From the NCBI GenBank assembly GCA_001910725.1, contig MJGA01000003.1:1488001-1552000 (forward strand): 64,000 bases of DNA, in the 5' to 3' direction. Position 1 is the first letter of the stretch. The number at the start of each line of letters is the position of its first letter. The notes beneath the pieces were generated by a model. It saw only the letters and a list, made by a program, of their open reading frames with translations, was not told the origin of the DNA and ran no database searches. Origin of the DNA: Phanerodontia chrysosporium (Eukaryota; Basidiomycota; Agaricomycetes; Polyporales; Phanerochaetaceae). Positions 1-10,573 of this stretch are shown here, piece after piece. Position numbers and translations under genes: made by a program.

Positions 1-576
1 CTGGCGAGTCTCAAGGTTCCAGCACTGTCTACCAGGTCCCAGAAAAGTCGACCGCTTTCTGGGTCGCGGACCTTACTAGCGGCTACAACGACACGTAAGT
101 AACTGTAGTAGCGTGGTCTCGAGACTTGGCTGACATGTTTCAACAGGACCTCTTTCCTTCGCGGTATCCGCACGCTGAACCAGAGGCGACAGGTGCTGCT
201 TCAGGATGAGATCGACGCGTCCCAGCCCATCATGTGGCGGATGCACACCAACGCGACAATAACCATCGACCAGAGTGGCACGACGGCGACGCTCCAGATC
301 GATGACAAGAAGATGCAAGTGTCGATTCTTAGCCCGACAAGCGGCGCCTCGTTTGCCGTCATGGACCCCGTTCGCTTCCCCGATGACCCCCCTCTCCCTG
401 ATGGTGCCGTCGACTCCCCGAACCCGGGTGTGAAGGTCCTCACGATCAGCCTCGACCCAGGTCAATACAGCCTGCAGGTCCTCTTCAACCCGCAGTGGGA
501 TGGCATGTCGGCCAGTGACTTTGTCACGCCGCCATCTGTTCCGCTTTCTCAGTGGTCGCTGACGAGCCACAACTAA
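1..576 (+). CDS. Heparinase II/III-like protein, 3' end (5' part outside window)
   Basis: The gene enters from the left edge. The first visible exon (1-94) reads in frame from base 3. It is joined across a 52-nt intron (95-146, GTAAGT donor, CTGAC branch-like site, CAACAG acceptor) to a second exon ending at TAA 574-576. The joined peptide contains a TAFWVADLTSGY stretch, then RQVLLQDEID and MWRMHTNATI, which resemble the C-terminal beta-sandwich of heparinase II/III-type polysaccharide lyases as annotated in basidiomycetes. In that family this domain follows an alpha/alpha toroid carrying the catalytic residues, which is not in view, so activity cannot be judged. The substrate in fungi is unknown, possibly uronic-acid-containing glycans. 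The family call rests on recalled similarity of the tail only. Confidence 0.65.
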
Positions 577-1275
577 ACGGACAGCAGTATGGACAACTGA
601 TGGATGGAAGCACCCATCGAACATTGCATTTCATGAGCTCTTTCTTCTTGTTTGATGGACCTCTGACGACTCGGCTCGATGTCAGTATTACTAGCACTTT
701 TCTTTCGTTGGTCTCGCTGTGCGGGTAGGTACGCTTCGAAGTACTGTACGGAGGGCGCAACCGCGTAATACATACCCACCCCAAACTATACCACCAGATG
801 GGCCATCGCGTGCATGTCTTGAGGGTGCCTGGAGCGGTAGGGAGGGACAAAGCATGGGCGTCTGTGGCTGACGGTGGTGCGAATTGATGGCTACGGGCTG
901 TTGTTGCCTTGGTTTCTCCAGGCTCAAGCTCTTCTTCTCTCCGCTCCCCGCTCATCCACATATCCTGCACGCACGCCCTGCAGCCAAGTCGTGTCCACTC
1001 GTTTTTGTTCGCCTTCCTTTGTTCCCCACGGCTCGCAAGAAAAACGCTTGACATTCGACAGGGCACGCAACTCTAACTCTATTCCTCTCGTGAGTCTCAT
1101 CATCCTTTGTTCCAACCCCACATTATTCTCGCTTTCGGTCTTCATCCGCACTCCCATCTGGCTGGCCCATCGCCCGACCGTCGTTCACCGCCACCCCTTC
1201 GTTTTTGCCTCCGACTCTCTTGCTCACAGGTCCTCATCATCGCCAGAGACCTCCGACTTCGCGCAAGACATCACC
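577..1275. promoter_or_regulatory. Intergenic region with a likely 5' UTR intron
   Basis: No convincing gene lies between the heparinase-like stop and the next start. The right part is pyrimidine-rich, as in fungal leaders. A GTGAGT at 1090 and a CTCACAG ending at 1229 would form a 140-nt intron in the 5' leader of the downstream membrane-protein gene. This leader intron is inferred from splice consensus only. Confidence 0.35.
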
Positions 1276-2463
1276 ATGTTCGCTTCCAAGCCTCGCAAGG
1301 TCTCCCTCACACTCTTTTGTTACCTCGCCCTCGTTTTGGCTATCGCCACAGTCGCACAGGCCGACTCTGCTGCCCATCCCCTCGCCGCGCGCGACCATGT
1401 CAACCTGAACCGCATGATCAAGAAACGTGCACCTGGGCTGGGCGACCTGATCCCAGGCACGAACGGTGCGGCGGGCGACCCGCCCACCTTCGACGACCCT
1501 ACCTCGACCCCTGCCGCCTCGGCAGCGTCGAGCACCGCTGCCACGTCCTCGGCTGCCAGCCAGAGCACGTCGGCGGCCTCTGCCTCCAGCAGCGCGGCCA
1601 GTGCCAGCGCGTCTAGCGCCGCGTCTTCGGTGGGTGTAGTGCCTATAAATAGATGCTGTTGACGATATTGAACGCGTTTTTTCGTAGAGTGCTGCCTCGT
1701 CCTCGTCGGCCGCGTCTTCGTCCGCGAGCAGCTCCGCGGTGTCTTCGTCTGCTGAGTCGTCCTCGACCTCCGCGTCGAGCACCTCCGCGTCGACGACGAG
1801 CGCTGCTACCCAGCCCACAGATACCCCAGATACCCAACAGCAACCGCTAACGGATCGGATGGCAACACTGATAACGCCGACAACAGCGACGGCGACCCCA
1901 CGCACTCGAAGAGCTTCATCACTCAGACCGTCACGTCAGCTCTCCCCACCGACACTGGCTCTGCGCAGACCGTGTCTGGCGCGGCGACCTCAGAGTCCTC
2001 TAAGGCTGGCCTCACCGTCCTGATCGTCATCGCGTCCTGCGTCGGCGCTGTCGCGATCGGTTGGACCGTCATTCGCAAGTGGAAGTTCAAGCCCTCGTCG
2101 AGCTTCGAGGACCGCATGACGCCGATCGACTGGCAGCCCGGCATGGGCCCCCAGGACGACGGCATCCCTGGTCTCCGCCGCAACGTCTCGACCGCGTCGC
2201 ACGGTTCCTTCCACTCGTCCGGGCACAGCGAAGACAGCTACGGACACGGTGGATACGGCGGCGGCTATGGCGCCCAGCATGGCGGTGCGCCCCTCCAGCC
2301 CATCCCCGACCATGACTTCACCGCTGGTCCTGCGACGCTTGCGCCGGTCGGCGGCTACGCCGACCTCGCGCGCGGACCTTCGCCTGGTCCCCAGATGGCC
2401 GAGCTGTCTCGCGGACCCAGCGTCGGCCATGGCTACGGCGCGACATACAACGGCCGGTACTAA
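1276..2463 (+). CDS. Ser/Ala-rich single-pass membrane protein (wall-sensor-like architecture)
   Basis: The ATG at 1276 opens a classic signal peptide (MFASKPRKVSLTLFCYLALV, then an AQA-type cleavage region). A short linker containing a KKR dibasic site is followed by a long Ser/Ala/Thr-rich ectodomain. An intron (1629-1687, GTGGGT...CGTAG) interrupts the Ser-rich tract. Near 2010 a single hydrophobic helix (GLTVLIVIASCVGAVAIGW) is followed by basic RKWKFK and a cytoplasmic tail with SSSFEDRM, TPIDWQPGMG and Gly/Tyr/His-rich segments. The tail frame (positions congruent to 1972) differs from the Ser-rich frame of exon 2, so a second intron or an indel must lie at about 1740-1845; I could not fix its borders. 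This layout resembles fungal wall-stress sensors of the Mid2/Wsc kind, but no WSC cysteine domain is present. The exact family is not recognised. Confidence 0.7.
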
Positions 2464-3023
2464 ACCAAGTGCAGTGTCCGGCGGTGGCTGCCGCTCTCCA
2501 CACTCAGGCAGTGGTCCAAGAGGGCATGCTACCACCGCCTTGGAGCTTGTGTACGGATGTGCTGCTAGATCGAGGTCGGCGTTGAAGTCAAGAGGATCCC
2601 CTGTTCTGTATACCACGGGCTGCTGTTCCGTCTGCGGCACTAGACCGAGTCCTGTTCCTGCGCGGACACGCGGCTGTCCGGCCTTCCTTACCTCCAACTG
2701 CCTACTTCCTCACCGTTTGTCCTGATGTCGTCAACTTATGAATATTGACTTTTGCTTCACCCGAAATTCCCCCGTTCTCCCAGTTGTCCTTTGTGTTTCC
2801 TCCTGTTTTTTGCGAGCACTATCACCCGCTGGTCGACTCCATAATCCTTGCTTTCACGACGCATGTTCATGGACAAGCGTGTCCTAGCTTTCTCCTTCAT
2901 GTTCTACTTGTGCGTATGCGAGACTTCCTTCTGTTTGGTACTATACTACGGGATTGGACAGATCCAACCGTACGGGTGAGTGTACTACTCCGTTTGGATG
3001 TAAGTTTCTTTTGTACAGTGCCT
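2464..3023. other. Convergent intergenic region
   Basis: This gap separates the 3' ends of the membrane-protein gene (plus strand) and the GNL1-like gene (minus strand). It is T/C-rich in the middle. No ORF with recognisable content, tRNA or repeat was seen; it probably holds only 3' UTRs. Confidence 0.5.
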
Positions 3024-5479
3024 TCAAGTCAATACATCGGCTGTCCCGTCGTCTCCACCCTCGCTATCGTCGCTATCGTCGTCATCGCCACCGCCAAGGT
3101 TGAGCACCGCGAAGCGGCTCTGGGCAGCAGCAGGAGCCGGCGCGAAGCTGCTCTCGGCGTGCGACCCGTCGTCGCTTTCGTCAGCAGAACGCTCGTCGCT
3201 GAGCACGCCAAGCGCCTCGTCCTCGCTGTCCTCGCCGCTCGAGCCCGCGGCGGCAGCAGCGCCCGCGCGCTCGGGGCCTCGTCCTCGCTGTCGCTGATGT
3301 CGAGCGCGGCGGCGCGTCGTCGGCGGACGCGTGCGCGATCCAGATGCCGGCGCCGGGCGCGTCCTGGTGCGCGGCGACCGTGTCTGCGGGGGTGCCTGGC
3401 GGCCAGAACGCCCAGCGGATGCGGCCCTCTGCGAGCATCCGCAGGACTGCAAAAAAAAAAAAAAAAAAAAAAATCAAATGCGCGGCCGTCAGCACGCCGA
3501 CTCTCCTCTGTCACTGTGGAAAAAGCGGGCGACGCACTGTAGTTCCCCGCGCGGTTCACGTCCGGCCGGCCCGCCTTTGCGGTGAGCCAGCCCTTCTTGA
3601 GCGCGTACGCGGTCAGGACGTCCATCGCGGTCCACACCGGCTGCTGCTGCTGCTGTTGCTGCTGTTGCGCGGCGGTGCGCGGCTCGCGCCACGTGCGCTT
3701 GTCGTCCGCGGGGGCGGCGCCGGATGCGGGGTGCGTGAGCGCGAGGATGCGCTCGAGCGGGAGCAGCTGCGCGGCGTGGTGGATGCACAGCGGGACCGCG
3801 GACACGCGCGAGATCGGCAGGATGCCGCTGAGGACCTGGTGCCGGCGTGTGCGTTGAGCGGCGAGCGCGAGGAGGAGGAGGGGGCGAGCCGAGCCGCGGA
3901 CGTACCTGCGTCTCCATCGGCACGAGGTTGGGGATGACGAGCCCCGGGCAGTCGACGAGCCGGACCTCGGGGGTCCAGAAGAGCGTCTGGAAGTGCTTCG
4001 TCTGCGTCGACAGGCCGTGAGAAGCGGTCAGGCACCGCGAGTATGTGTGATGGCGGCGGGGCGTACCTTGCCGGGTGTCTTTGAGGCCCTGACTTTGGGA
4101 ATGCCGAAGAGTGCGTTCAGCAGAGAGGATTTGCCTACGTTGGGCTGGCCTGCGGTGATATTGTTTTTTGTTATGTGACGTGCGGAGAGGCAGGGAGAAA
4201 TGCACGTGCCTATGAGTCCGATGGTCAGATATTCGGGTTCCACGTTGTCCGTGTCCTCTGGATCTTCTGCGGCTGCATCGGCCTCTGTTGGCACGGCTGG
4301 CTCGCCCTCCTTGGGGCGAGGAACAGCGGCGCCACCGACGGCCGTGCCGACCTTGCCGCCCTGGGCATGCAGGACAGCGTCCCAGTCGACTTCGCGGCGC
4401 ACCGGCGGCCGCCACGCCGCCAGCCGCTCGGGCACGTTTCTGACGCGCTCGGGGGGCTCGAGGAGCTCCGCGTGGGCCTCGCGCAGCGCATCGACGAGCG
4501 CGGCGCGGAACGCGGACGGGAGGTGCGGCTCGTACGCGGGGCGGCCGCCGGGGCCGTGCTTGACGGCGTAGGACTCGACCTGGACGACGCGCAGGTGCGG
4601 GTGGCGGCTGCGCAGGTGTGCGGTCCACGCGGCGGCGCGCGCGGGCCCCGCGATGTCGACCTTGGTGAGCACGAGCACGACACGCGTGCGCGAGCCGTGC
4701 GGCGGCGCGGCGAGGTAGGCGGCGAGGGCGGGGGAAAGTGCAGGAGCGGGCACCGCGCGTCGAGCAGGACGAGCAGGACCTGGGAGATCTCGGTCACGCG
4801 CCACCTGGAGGCGGGTGAAACGTCAGGGACAGGGCGGGCGTGGTCGATGGCGGGCGGGACTCACAGCTGGCGCCAGACCTCGAGGTTGCGTTCGAAGCTG
4901 GTGGGGGCGTGGGGCATGCGTTCTGGCTGTGAGTCCGCCGCCTCGGTGGGGGCGGGGCCGGCCTGGGGGGCGAGGCGGCGGCGTTCCAGGCGCCGACGGC
5001 GGCGTCGGTGCTGTCGAGCCACTTTTTGAAGAGGCCCTCCTCGTTTTTCTCGACCTCTTTTTTCTGCATGTCGTAGCGCCACTTTGGCCGCCTCGGGCAG
5101 GTCAGCGGGGGTGGTGTGCCTGCGGGGCTGGTGGGGCGACCCCCGTCGCGAGGCGGCGGCGCGGCGGCGCCAGCGCGTCGTCCCAGATGGCGACGTCTGC
5201 GGCGATGGGGCGCACGAGCGGCAGGCTGCCCGCGAGGCGCCGCGTCTCGTCGAGGAACGCCTTTGGGAGCTTGACAAAGGCAGACTGGAGGCGGCGCGCA
5301 GCCTCTGCGGCGGCGGGGGCATTCTGGTCAGACTGCTGCGGACGGGCGGGTCGGCCGCCCGTGCGCTTGCCAGGGCGGTCGGGGGGCGGCGTGGGCTCTG
5401 CGTCGCCGCGCTTGACGGCGCGTTTGTGCTGGAGCTGCTCCTTTTTCTGTTTGGCCGAGAACGGTTTCTTGCGGGGCAT
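3024..5479 (-). CDS. Circularly permuted GTPase, GNL1-like (MMR_HSR1 family)
   Basis: The start at 5479 (MPRKKPFSAKQKKEQLQHKR) matches the basic N-terminus of GNL1/LSG1-type GTPases. Across several short introns the protein shows SFERNLEVWRQL, then an EISQVLLVLLDARCPLLHFP segment. G4 (VLTKVDIAG) comes before G1 (GQPNVGKSSLLNALFG) and G3 (DCPGLVIPN), the circular permutation of the YlqF/YawG class. After G3 come SGILPISRV, a polyglutamine run, a DVLTAYALKKGWLT helix and GRIRWAFWPPG, a conserved GNL1 tail motif. The last intron has a T23 tract just before its GCAG acceptor. The acidic Ser/Asp/Glu tail can be followed only by changing frame twice (about 3240-3330), suggesting indels in GC-rich sequence. 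GNL1-type proteins are linked to ribosome or nucleolar function. It is divergent from the methyltransferase gene across 220 bp. Confidence 0.85.
3451..3473 (-). repeat. 23-base A homopolymer: polypyrimidine tract of a GNL1-like intron
   Basis: On the coding (minus) strand this is T23 followed directly by GCAG and the exon beginning TCCTGCGG. The exon joins in frame to give NYILRMLAEGRIRW. It is therefore an extreme polypyrimidine tract rather than random low complexity. Its length may be unreliable in the assembly. Confidence 0.85.
3639..3669 (-). repeat. CAG/CAA trinucleotide run encoding about nine glutamines
   Basis: CTG/TTG repeats on the plus strand encode an uninterrupted polyglutamine stretch between TAAQ and PVWTAMDVL in the GNL1-like protein, just upstream of a conserved C-terminal helix. 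Such tracts are commonly length-variable between strains. Confidence 0.85.
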
Positions 5480-5699
5480 CGTCGCGGACGCGGAGACGGA
5501 GGCGGGGCGGGCGCCTGTGCAGCCATGTGGGATGTTGTTCCGGAAAAGGCAGGCGTTGACATGAGATGAGCGTGCGGAGGCTCTTTTCGCTCAGACGGCG
5601 TCCCCAGAGGGCTGATATCCCTTGATATGTCCCTCTCCCTCTCTCCCTCCCCACCGCCCCCGCCAGCCCCCGTCGCCGCCGCCGCCGCCCACGACGACC

Positions 5700-7877
5700 A
5701 TGCCGGTCGCCACCACCACCTACTTCCACACGTCCCCCGAGCGCCCCAGCTACAGCGCCGCCGCCCCGCCGTCCCCCGGCCGCAAGCGGTCCGCCAAGCG
5801 TGAGGACAAATGGATCCTCCAGCACGGCTCCAAGCTCCATTCCTACGGCCGCGACAAGGCCCCGTATCCGTTCTCGTACAACCGCGAGGTCCTTGATATG
5901 TAAGCCTCTGCCGGGCGGGGGTGCCACTTCCGTCATGCGCTGACCTCCGTCCAGGTCCTGCACCGACCATGCGTTCATCGCCCGCATGAAGGGCTCCGTG
6001 AGCTTCGTCGACTTCAAGGGCGACCCGCCCCGCCGCTGCCTCGACCTCGGCACTGGGGTGCGTCCGCCGCCGCCCCTCCGTCCGCGCACATGCTCACGCT
6101 TCCAAAGCTCGGCGACTGGGTCGTCGATGCCGCGCGCGAGTGGCCCGAGTGCACCTTTGTGAGTTGCGTGCTGCCCCGCCGCCCCCGCCGCCCCCGCGCC
6201 CGCTGACTGGCAGCCAGGTCGGGTACGACCTCGTGAACGTGCAGATCCCGCTGTTCGCCCTCGAGGACGCTGTCGCAGCGAGGGTACAATGGGTCCATGG
6301 GAACTTGTGAGTCGCTATCACGTTGCTGCCCGGGCGACCGCCAACAGGCTTCCCCGCAGTCTCCGGCAGAAGCTTCCCTTCGAAGACGACGAGTTTGACC
6401 ACGTACACATACATGGTCTTGCGTTCGCAGTGCCAGAGAACAAGGTGCGTTCTGTCTCTTTAGCTTTTCCCCCAACGTTTGTATGGATTGAGCGACCTCG
6501 GTGCCAGTGGCCGTCATTATACCAGGTGAACACTGCTACGGTGTCGTCCCTGAGAACCTCCATTGACGGTTCTTGCAGGAAGTGCACCGGGTACTCCGTC
6601 CAGGCGGAACGGTGGAAGTGATAGAAGACGGTCCGTGCCTTGCCATCAGTCTTGCATGATACGCGGCATGTGCATGCTAATACTTTTATTTGGCTAGATG
6701 CCATTTTCCCAACGCTCCCGCGATGGTTTACGGCGCCGCTGAATGCGCCCTCACCGCGGGTACAGATAGGCCCTGATGACACCGTGGAGGAGAGCGTGAT
6801 CGCGCGGTTGCCCGTGCCCTCCGACCTCCCCCATGATCACGCGCTGCTGGAGCATTTGTTTTATGCCGTGTTCCACAACCGATTCTTGAATCCTACCCCG
6901 AGCTGTGAGTACATCAAACAAGCTCCATCAGGTGAATATTGCGCTGATGCTGTGTAGCGATGCTGCCAAGTTACTTTACGACGTTTTTCGGGCACGTTCT
7001 GTCTCCGCCAGTGATCAACTTTCCGATGCCACCCATCGCGCCGCTGCAGATGACGCGACCAGGGGCCATGCCAACGAACGAGCCGCGGCGGTTGTCGGAT
7101 GCGTCGGAATGCACCGACAGCAGCACAGGGTCGAGCATGTTCTCGACCTCGTCGCGATTCGGGTCGCAGGGCACCACGCGGATGGAGCGCTCCGTGTCTG
7201 TGTCGACCGCAGCGTCGTCGGTCTCTATGACTGCACATTTCTCGACGGCGGCGCGGTGCACATGCGAGACGCAGCACGGGGCGGCGTACGCGCAGGAGGA
7301 GGGCACGCGGATCGGGGGTGCAGCGGCGATGGAGCTGTTCCCGGTGTGCGGCATGTCTGGCATGGACGCGCACACGCTCTTCTTCCAGCTGCGGCGGGCG
7401 GTAGGGCAGGTGTTGGCGGTCAAGGAGGCGATGTGGGAGGAGCTGCGGGAGATGATCGAGCAGGACGTCGAGACGCTGTTCGCGTACGGCTGGGAGCCGG
7501 TGGACCTGGACCCGGAGTCGAGTCGACACAAGTTTGACGCGATGATGGAGCAGTACAAAAAGTGAGCAGTGGGGCGCGTCCAGGATTGGCTGGAGACTGA
7601 CGACTGTGGCAGCGACATGCAGATGCGGATGTCGCTGTGGCACGCGGTGGAAAAGACGGGGTGGAAGGCGCCGCGGCGGGACCCGCTGACGAAGCCGGAG
7701 CTGCTGGAGCAGAAGCGGCTGCGGGAGGCGATTGCGGTCGCGCAAGAGACGGGGAAGATGCAGGACATGGGCGGGCCGTGTCGGTCGCTGCGCCTGTTGA
7801 CAGGCGTGAAGCGGTGTGAATGGATAGACACTCTTTGTATCGTTTGTTGTACTGGTGATACCCCGCTGTTGTTGTAG
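5700..7877 (+). CDS. Class I SAM-dependent methyltransferase
   Basis: The start at 5700 gives MPVATTTYFHTSPERPSYSA; an upstream in-frame ATG at 5622 is possible but adds a Pro-rich stretch. After KWILQHGSKLHSYGRDKAPY the first intron leads to FIARMKGSVSFVDF and motif I, CLDLGTG-LGDWVVDAA, the SAM-binding loop, split by an intron. The acidic-loop region VGYDLVNVQIPLF follows, then DDEFDHVHIHGLAF and EVHRVLRPGGTVEVIEDD, typical of class I Rossmann methyltransferases. An 18-nt exon (6508-6525, encoding WPSLYQ) precedes the EVHRVLRPGG exon. The C-terminal half (PSYFTTFFGHVLSPP, a Ser-rich insert, then VCGMSGMDAHTLFFQLRRA) is typical of a basidiomycete-specific group of unknown substrate. It is divergent from the GNL1-like gene and 90 bp upstream of the ThrE-type gene. 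Confidence 0.8.
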
Positions 7878-7966
7878 TATCTTGTCGTGTATGCTATTGG
7901 GCGCTTTGTGGCGCCGCTGGATCAGCCGATCGGAGGCTTCTTGATCGACTTTGTGGCGCGGCTGGA

Positions 7967-10308
7967 ATGGGGGCTGACGATGACCTTTGCCAGCGCGACG
8001 ATGACGAGCAGCTGCTGCTTGGAGGCTGGGGATGTACGTCAACGCCTGTCTCTGTCCACCACAGCCACAGCCTACTGTATGCCTGCGCGATCCTCAAGAC
8101 ACACTGCCCCTCGACAACCCTCCTACTATGAGAAAGCCAGCCCGGTCCCGCCCCCCTACGACCCACAGGCCACCCCCCGCGCCAGCAACACCGCCTTCCT
8201 CCGCCCCGGCGCAGGTAGCGACGCCCTCCTCCGTCGCCGGTCCACCGCCAACTCGGCCAACGACTGCAGCACTGAACGTCCCAGGCTCTCGACCGCCAAG
8301 TCGGAGCGCAGCATCAACTTTGCGCCCCGCCCGAAGCTCGCCAGGGCGACCAGCAGCGGTGGACGTGTGCCCTCCCTTCGCAGCAGCGAGATCCGCGGCG
8401 TCGGTGCCCCCAGGCGACCCCAGGCTCGAGCAAGCAGCCGGACCCCAGCACGCCCAAGATCAGCTACAAGCAGAGGGTCCAGCTCTTGAGGCGCCAGAGC
8501 AGGGAGATATACGAGCACGTCGAACGTACGTAGCCTCCTCCTCACCGTCTGACCGCGCTGGCAACTCTCTTCCAGCCTACGAGGACCGGATCGACTTCAT
8601 CCTCGTGCTCGCCCAGACACTCCTCGCCTTTGGCGCGCCCTCCCACCGCATCGAGTCCCAGCTCCAGAGCGCGGCGGACATCCTCCAGGTCGACGTCGCC
8701 TTCGTGCACATGCCCAACCTCGTCCTCGCCAACCTCATGGACCGCGGCACCGTCGTCAGCGAGACCCGCTTCGTGCGCGCCGGCGGCCGCATCGCGCTCA
8801 CCGCCCTCCACCGCGTGCACCTCGTCTACCGCGACGTCCTCCACGACAAGGTCGGCGTCCGCGAGGGCACCGACCGCCTCCGCCGCCTCCTCCGCGCCCG
8901 CCCGATATACCCCAACTGGGTCCGCTGCGTATACGCCTTTGTGTGCGCGTCCATCATCTGCACCACCGCCTTTGGCGGCTCCCTCCTCGACATGTTCATC
9001 AGCGGCGCCGGCGCCTCTGTCCTCCAGTTCCTCGGCCTCAACGTCGCGACCAAGAGCGCGATGTATGCGAATGTATACGAGTGCGTCGTCCGTGTGTCTC
9101 CATGCGCGGCGTGTCTCATATGCTCCTCCTTGTAGGATCTCGGTGTCCATCATTGTGTCGTTCATCGCGCGCGCCCTCGGCACGCTCAGCGGCGACTACT
9201 TTTGCTACAGCTCGATAGCGTCGGGCGGCGTCGTGCTCATTCTCCCCGGCTTCACGATCCGTGCGTGCCCGCTCCTCCTTGTCTCACTCACAGCTCCGCT
9301 GACGCTCCCTCACTCACCAGTGGTCAGCGCGCTCGAGCTGACGTCCCGCAACATCATGTGCGGCTCGCTGCGCATGGTGTACGCCTTCATCTACACGCTC
9401 TTCCTCGTGAGTCCCCCGCACGCGCGTCGCACCCCCGCCGCCGCTCACCCAGGTCCGCACCCAGGGCTTCGGGCTGAGCTTCGGCTCGGACCTGTACCTC
9501 GCCGTGAGCAAGTACGGGCGGCACAACCTCGCGCGGACCGCCGCGGAGGAGTCGCTCTTCCTGCACGGGAGCTTCCTCAGCCGGAACATGACCGCCGAGG
9601 TCACGGACCTCCCCGGGAGTTTCAGCTTCCTCGACACGACGACGACGAACGAGTTCCTCATCAAGGGTGCGTCTTCCTCGCCTCACGCAGGGTGGTGCCC
9701 GCCGCTGACGCGCATCGCGGCGGTGCCGCAGGGTGCTACCGGAACCCGGCCTGGCCGTGGTGGCGGCAGCCGTTCCCGTGGTGGACGCTGCTCTTCCTGG
9801 TGCCGGTGTACGCGACGTGCTCGTCGCTCGCGAACCTGCAGCGCGTGCGGAGCGTGCAGCTGCCGGTGATGGTCGCGTTCGCGTGCGCGGCGTACGCGAC
9901 GACCAAGGCCGTCGCGCTCTTCGTCTCGGACCACCTCTCCGTCGTCAGCGCCTTCGGCGCCGTCGTCATCGGCCTCTGCGGCAACGTCTGGTCCCGCCTC
10001 GGCGGCGGCACCGCCTTCACGAGCATGATCACCGGCGTGCTCTTCCTCGTCCCGGTGCGTCCCTCGTCGGTTTCTCTGTGTGTGTGCGACGGACTGGCGG
10101 CGCTCATCGCGGACTGCAGTCTGCCATCGGCAACGGCGGCGGCCTCATCTCGAACTACCGGACCGCTGCCGAGCAGTACTCCGACACGTTCCAGCTCGGG
10201 CTGCGCATGATCCAGGTCGCGTCCGGGGTGACGATCGGCCTCTTTGTCGCGCAGATCCTCGTCTACGCGCTCGGCCGCCGCAAGAACGCCGCCTACTTTG
10301 CTTTCTGA
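7967..10308 (+). CDS. ThrE/DUF1212-type multi-pass membrane protein (Prm10-like)
   Basis: The N-terminal region is Ser/Arg-rich. A start at 7967 reads MGADDDLCQRDDDEQLLLGG and splices at 8036 to STAYCMPARSS; a start at 8082 is the alternative. A 60-nt intron near 8365-8425 restores the frame into SKQPDPSTPKISYKQRVQLL. The conserved part begins YEDRIDFILVLAQTLLAFGA, PSHRIESQLQSAADILQVDV, followed by TALHRVHLVYRDVLHDKVGV and many hydrophobic helices including SGGVVLILPG and TSRNIMCGSLRMVYAF. A second half (ATCSSLANLQRVRSVQLPVM, then GNGGGLISNYRTAAEQYSDT, ending in a hydrophobic helix and RRKNAAYFAF) completes the usual two-part ThrE-like architecture. Bacterial ThrE exports threonine; the yeast relative Prm10 is pheromone-regulated with unknown transport role. 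At least six introns. A shorter relative lies at 60.8-62.0 kb. Confidence 0.87.
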
Positions 10309-10573
10309 CGTCCGTCTTGTCTCTCTCACGTCGTCTCCTGTACTATACGACCACATGTGTAGGTATATATATATTACACAGACAAGATAATCTTACGCTA
10401 GTCCCCCGTATATAATCTATGATAGCACAGCAAAGTCGGATAGCTACACAACGCGCCAAAGCAAGACAAGTGAAGTGAGAAGGGGAAGATGGAGAAGTGA
10501 AAGAGATATTATCCGCCCCATGGGCACGAGAAACAGTTGCAAGATCACACTGACTGCCAATGGCCCGTCGGCT

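Noticed and set aside
3010..3542. Plus-strand ORF of 265 aa (2745-3542) with Arg/Ser/Ala-rich sequence
   Set aside because: It is the antisense shadow of the GNL1-like tail and intron; composition is GC-driven and includes a poly-Lys run from the A23 tract.
8630..10210. Plus-strand ORF of 526 aa rich in Ser/Ala/Pro
   Set aside because: It is a frame-shifted reading of the ThrE-type gene; the hydrophobic family sequence lies in other frames joined by introns.
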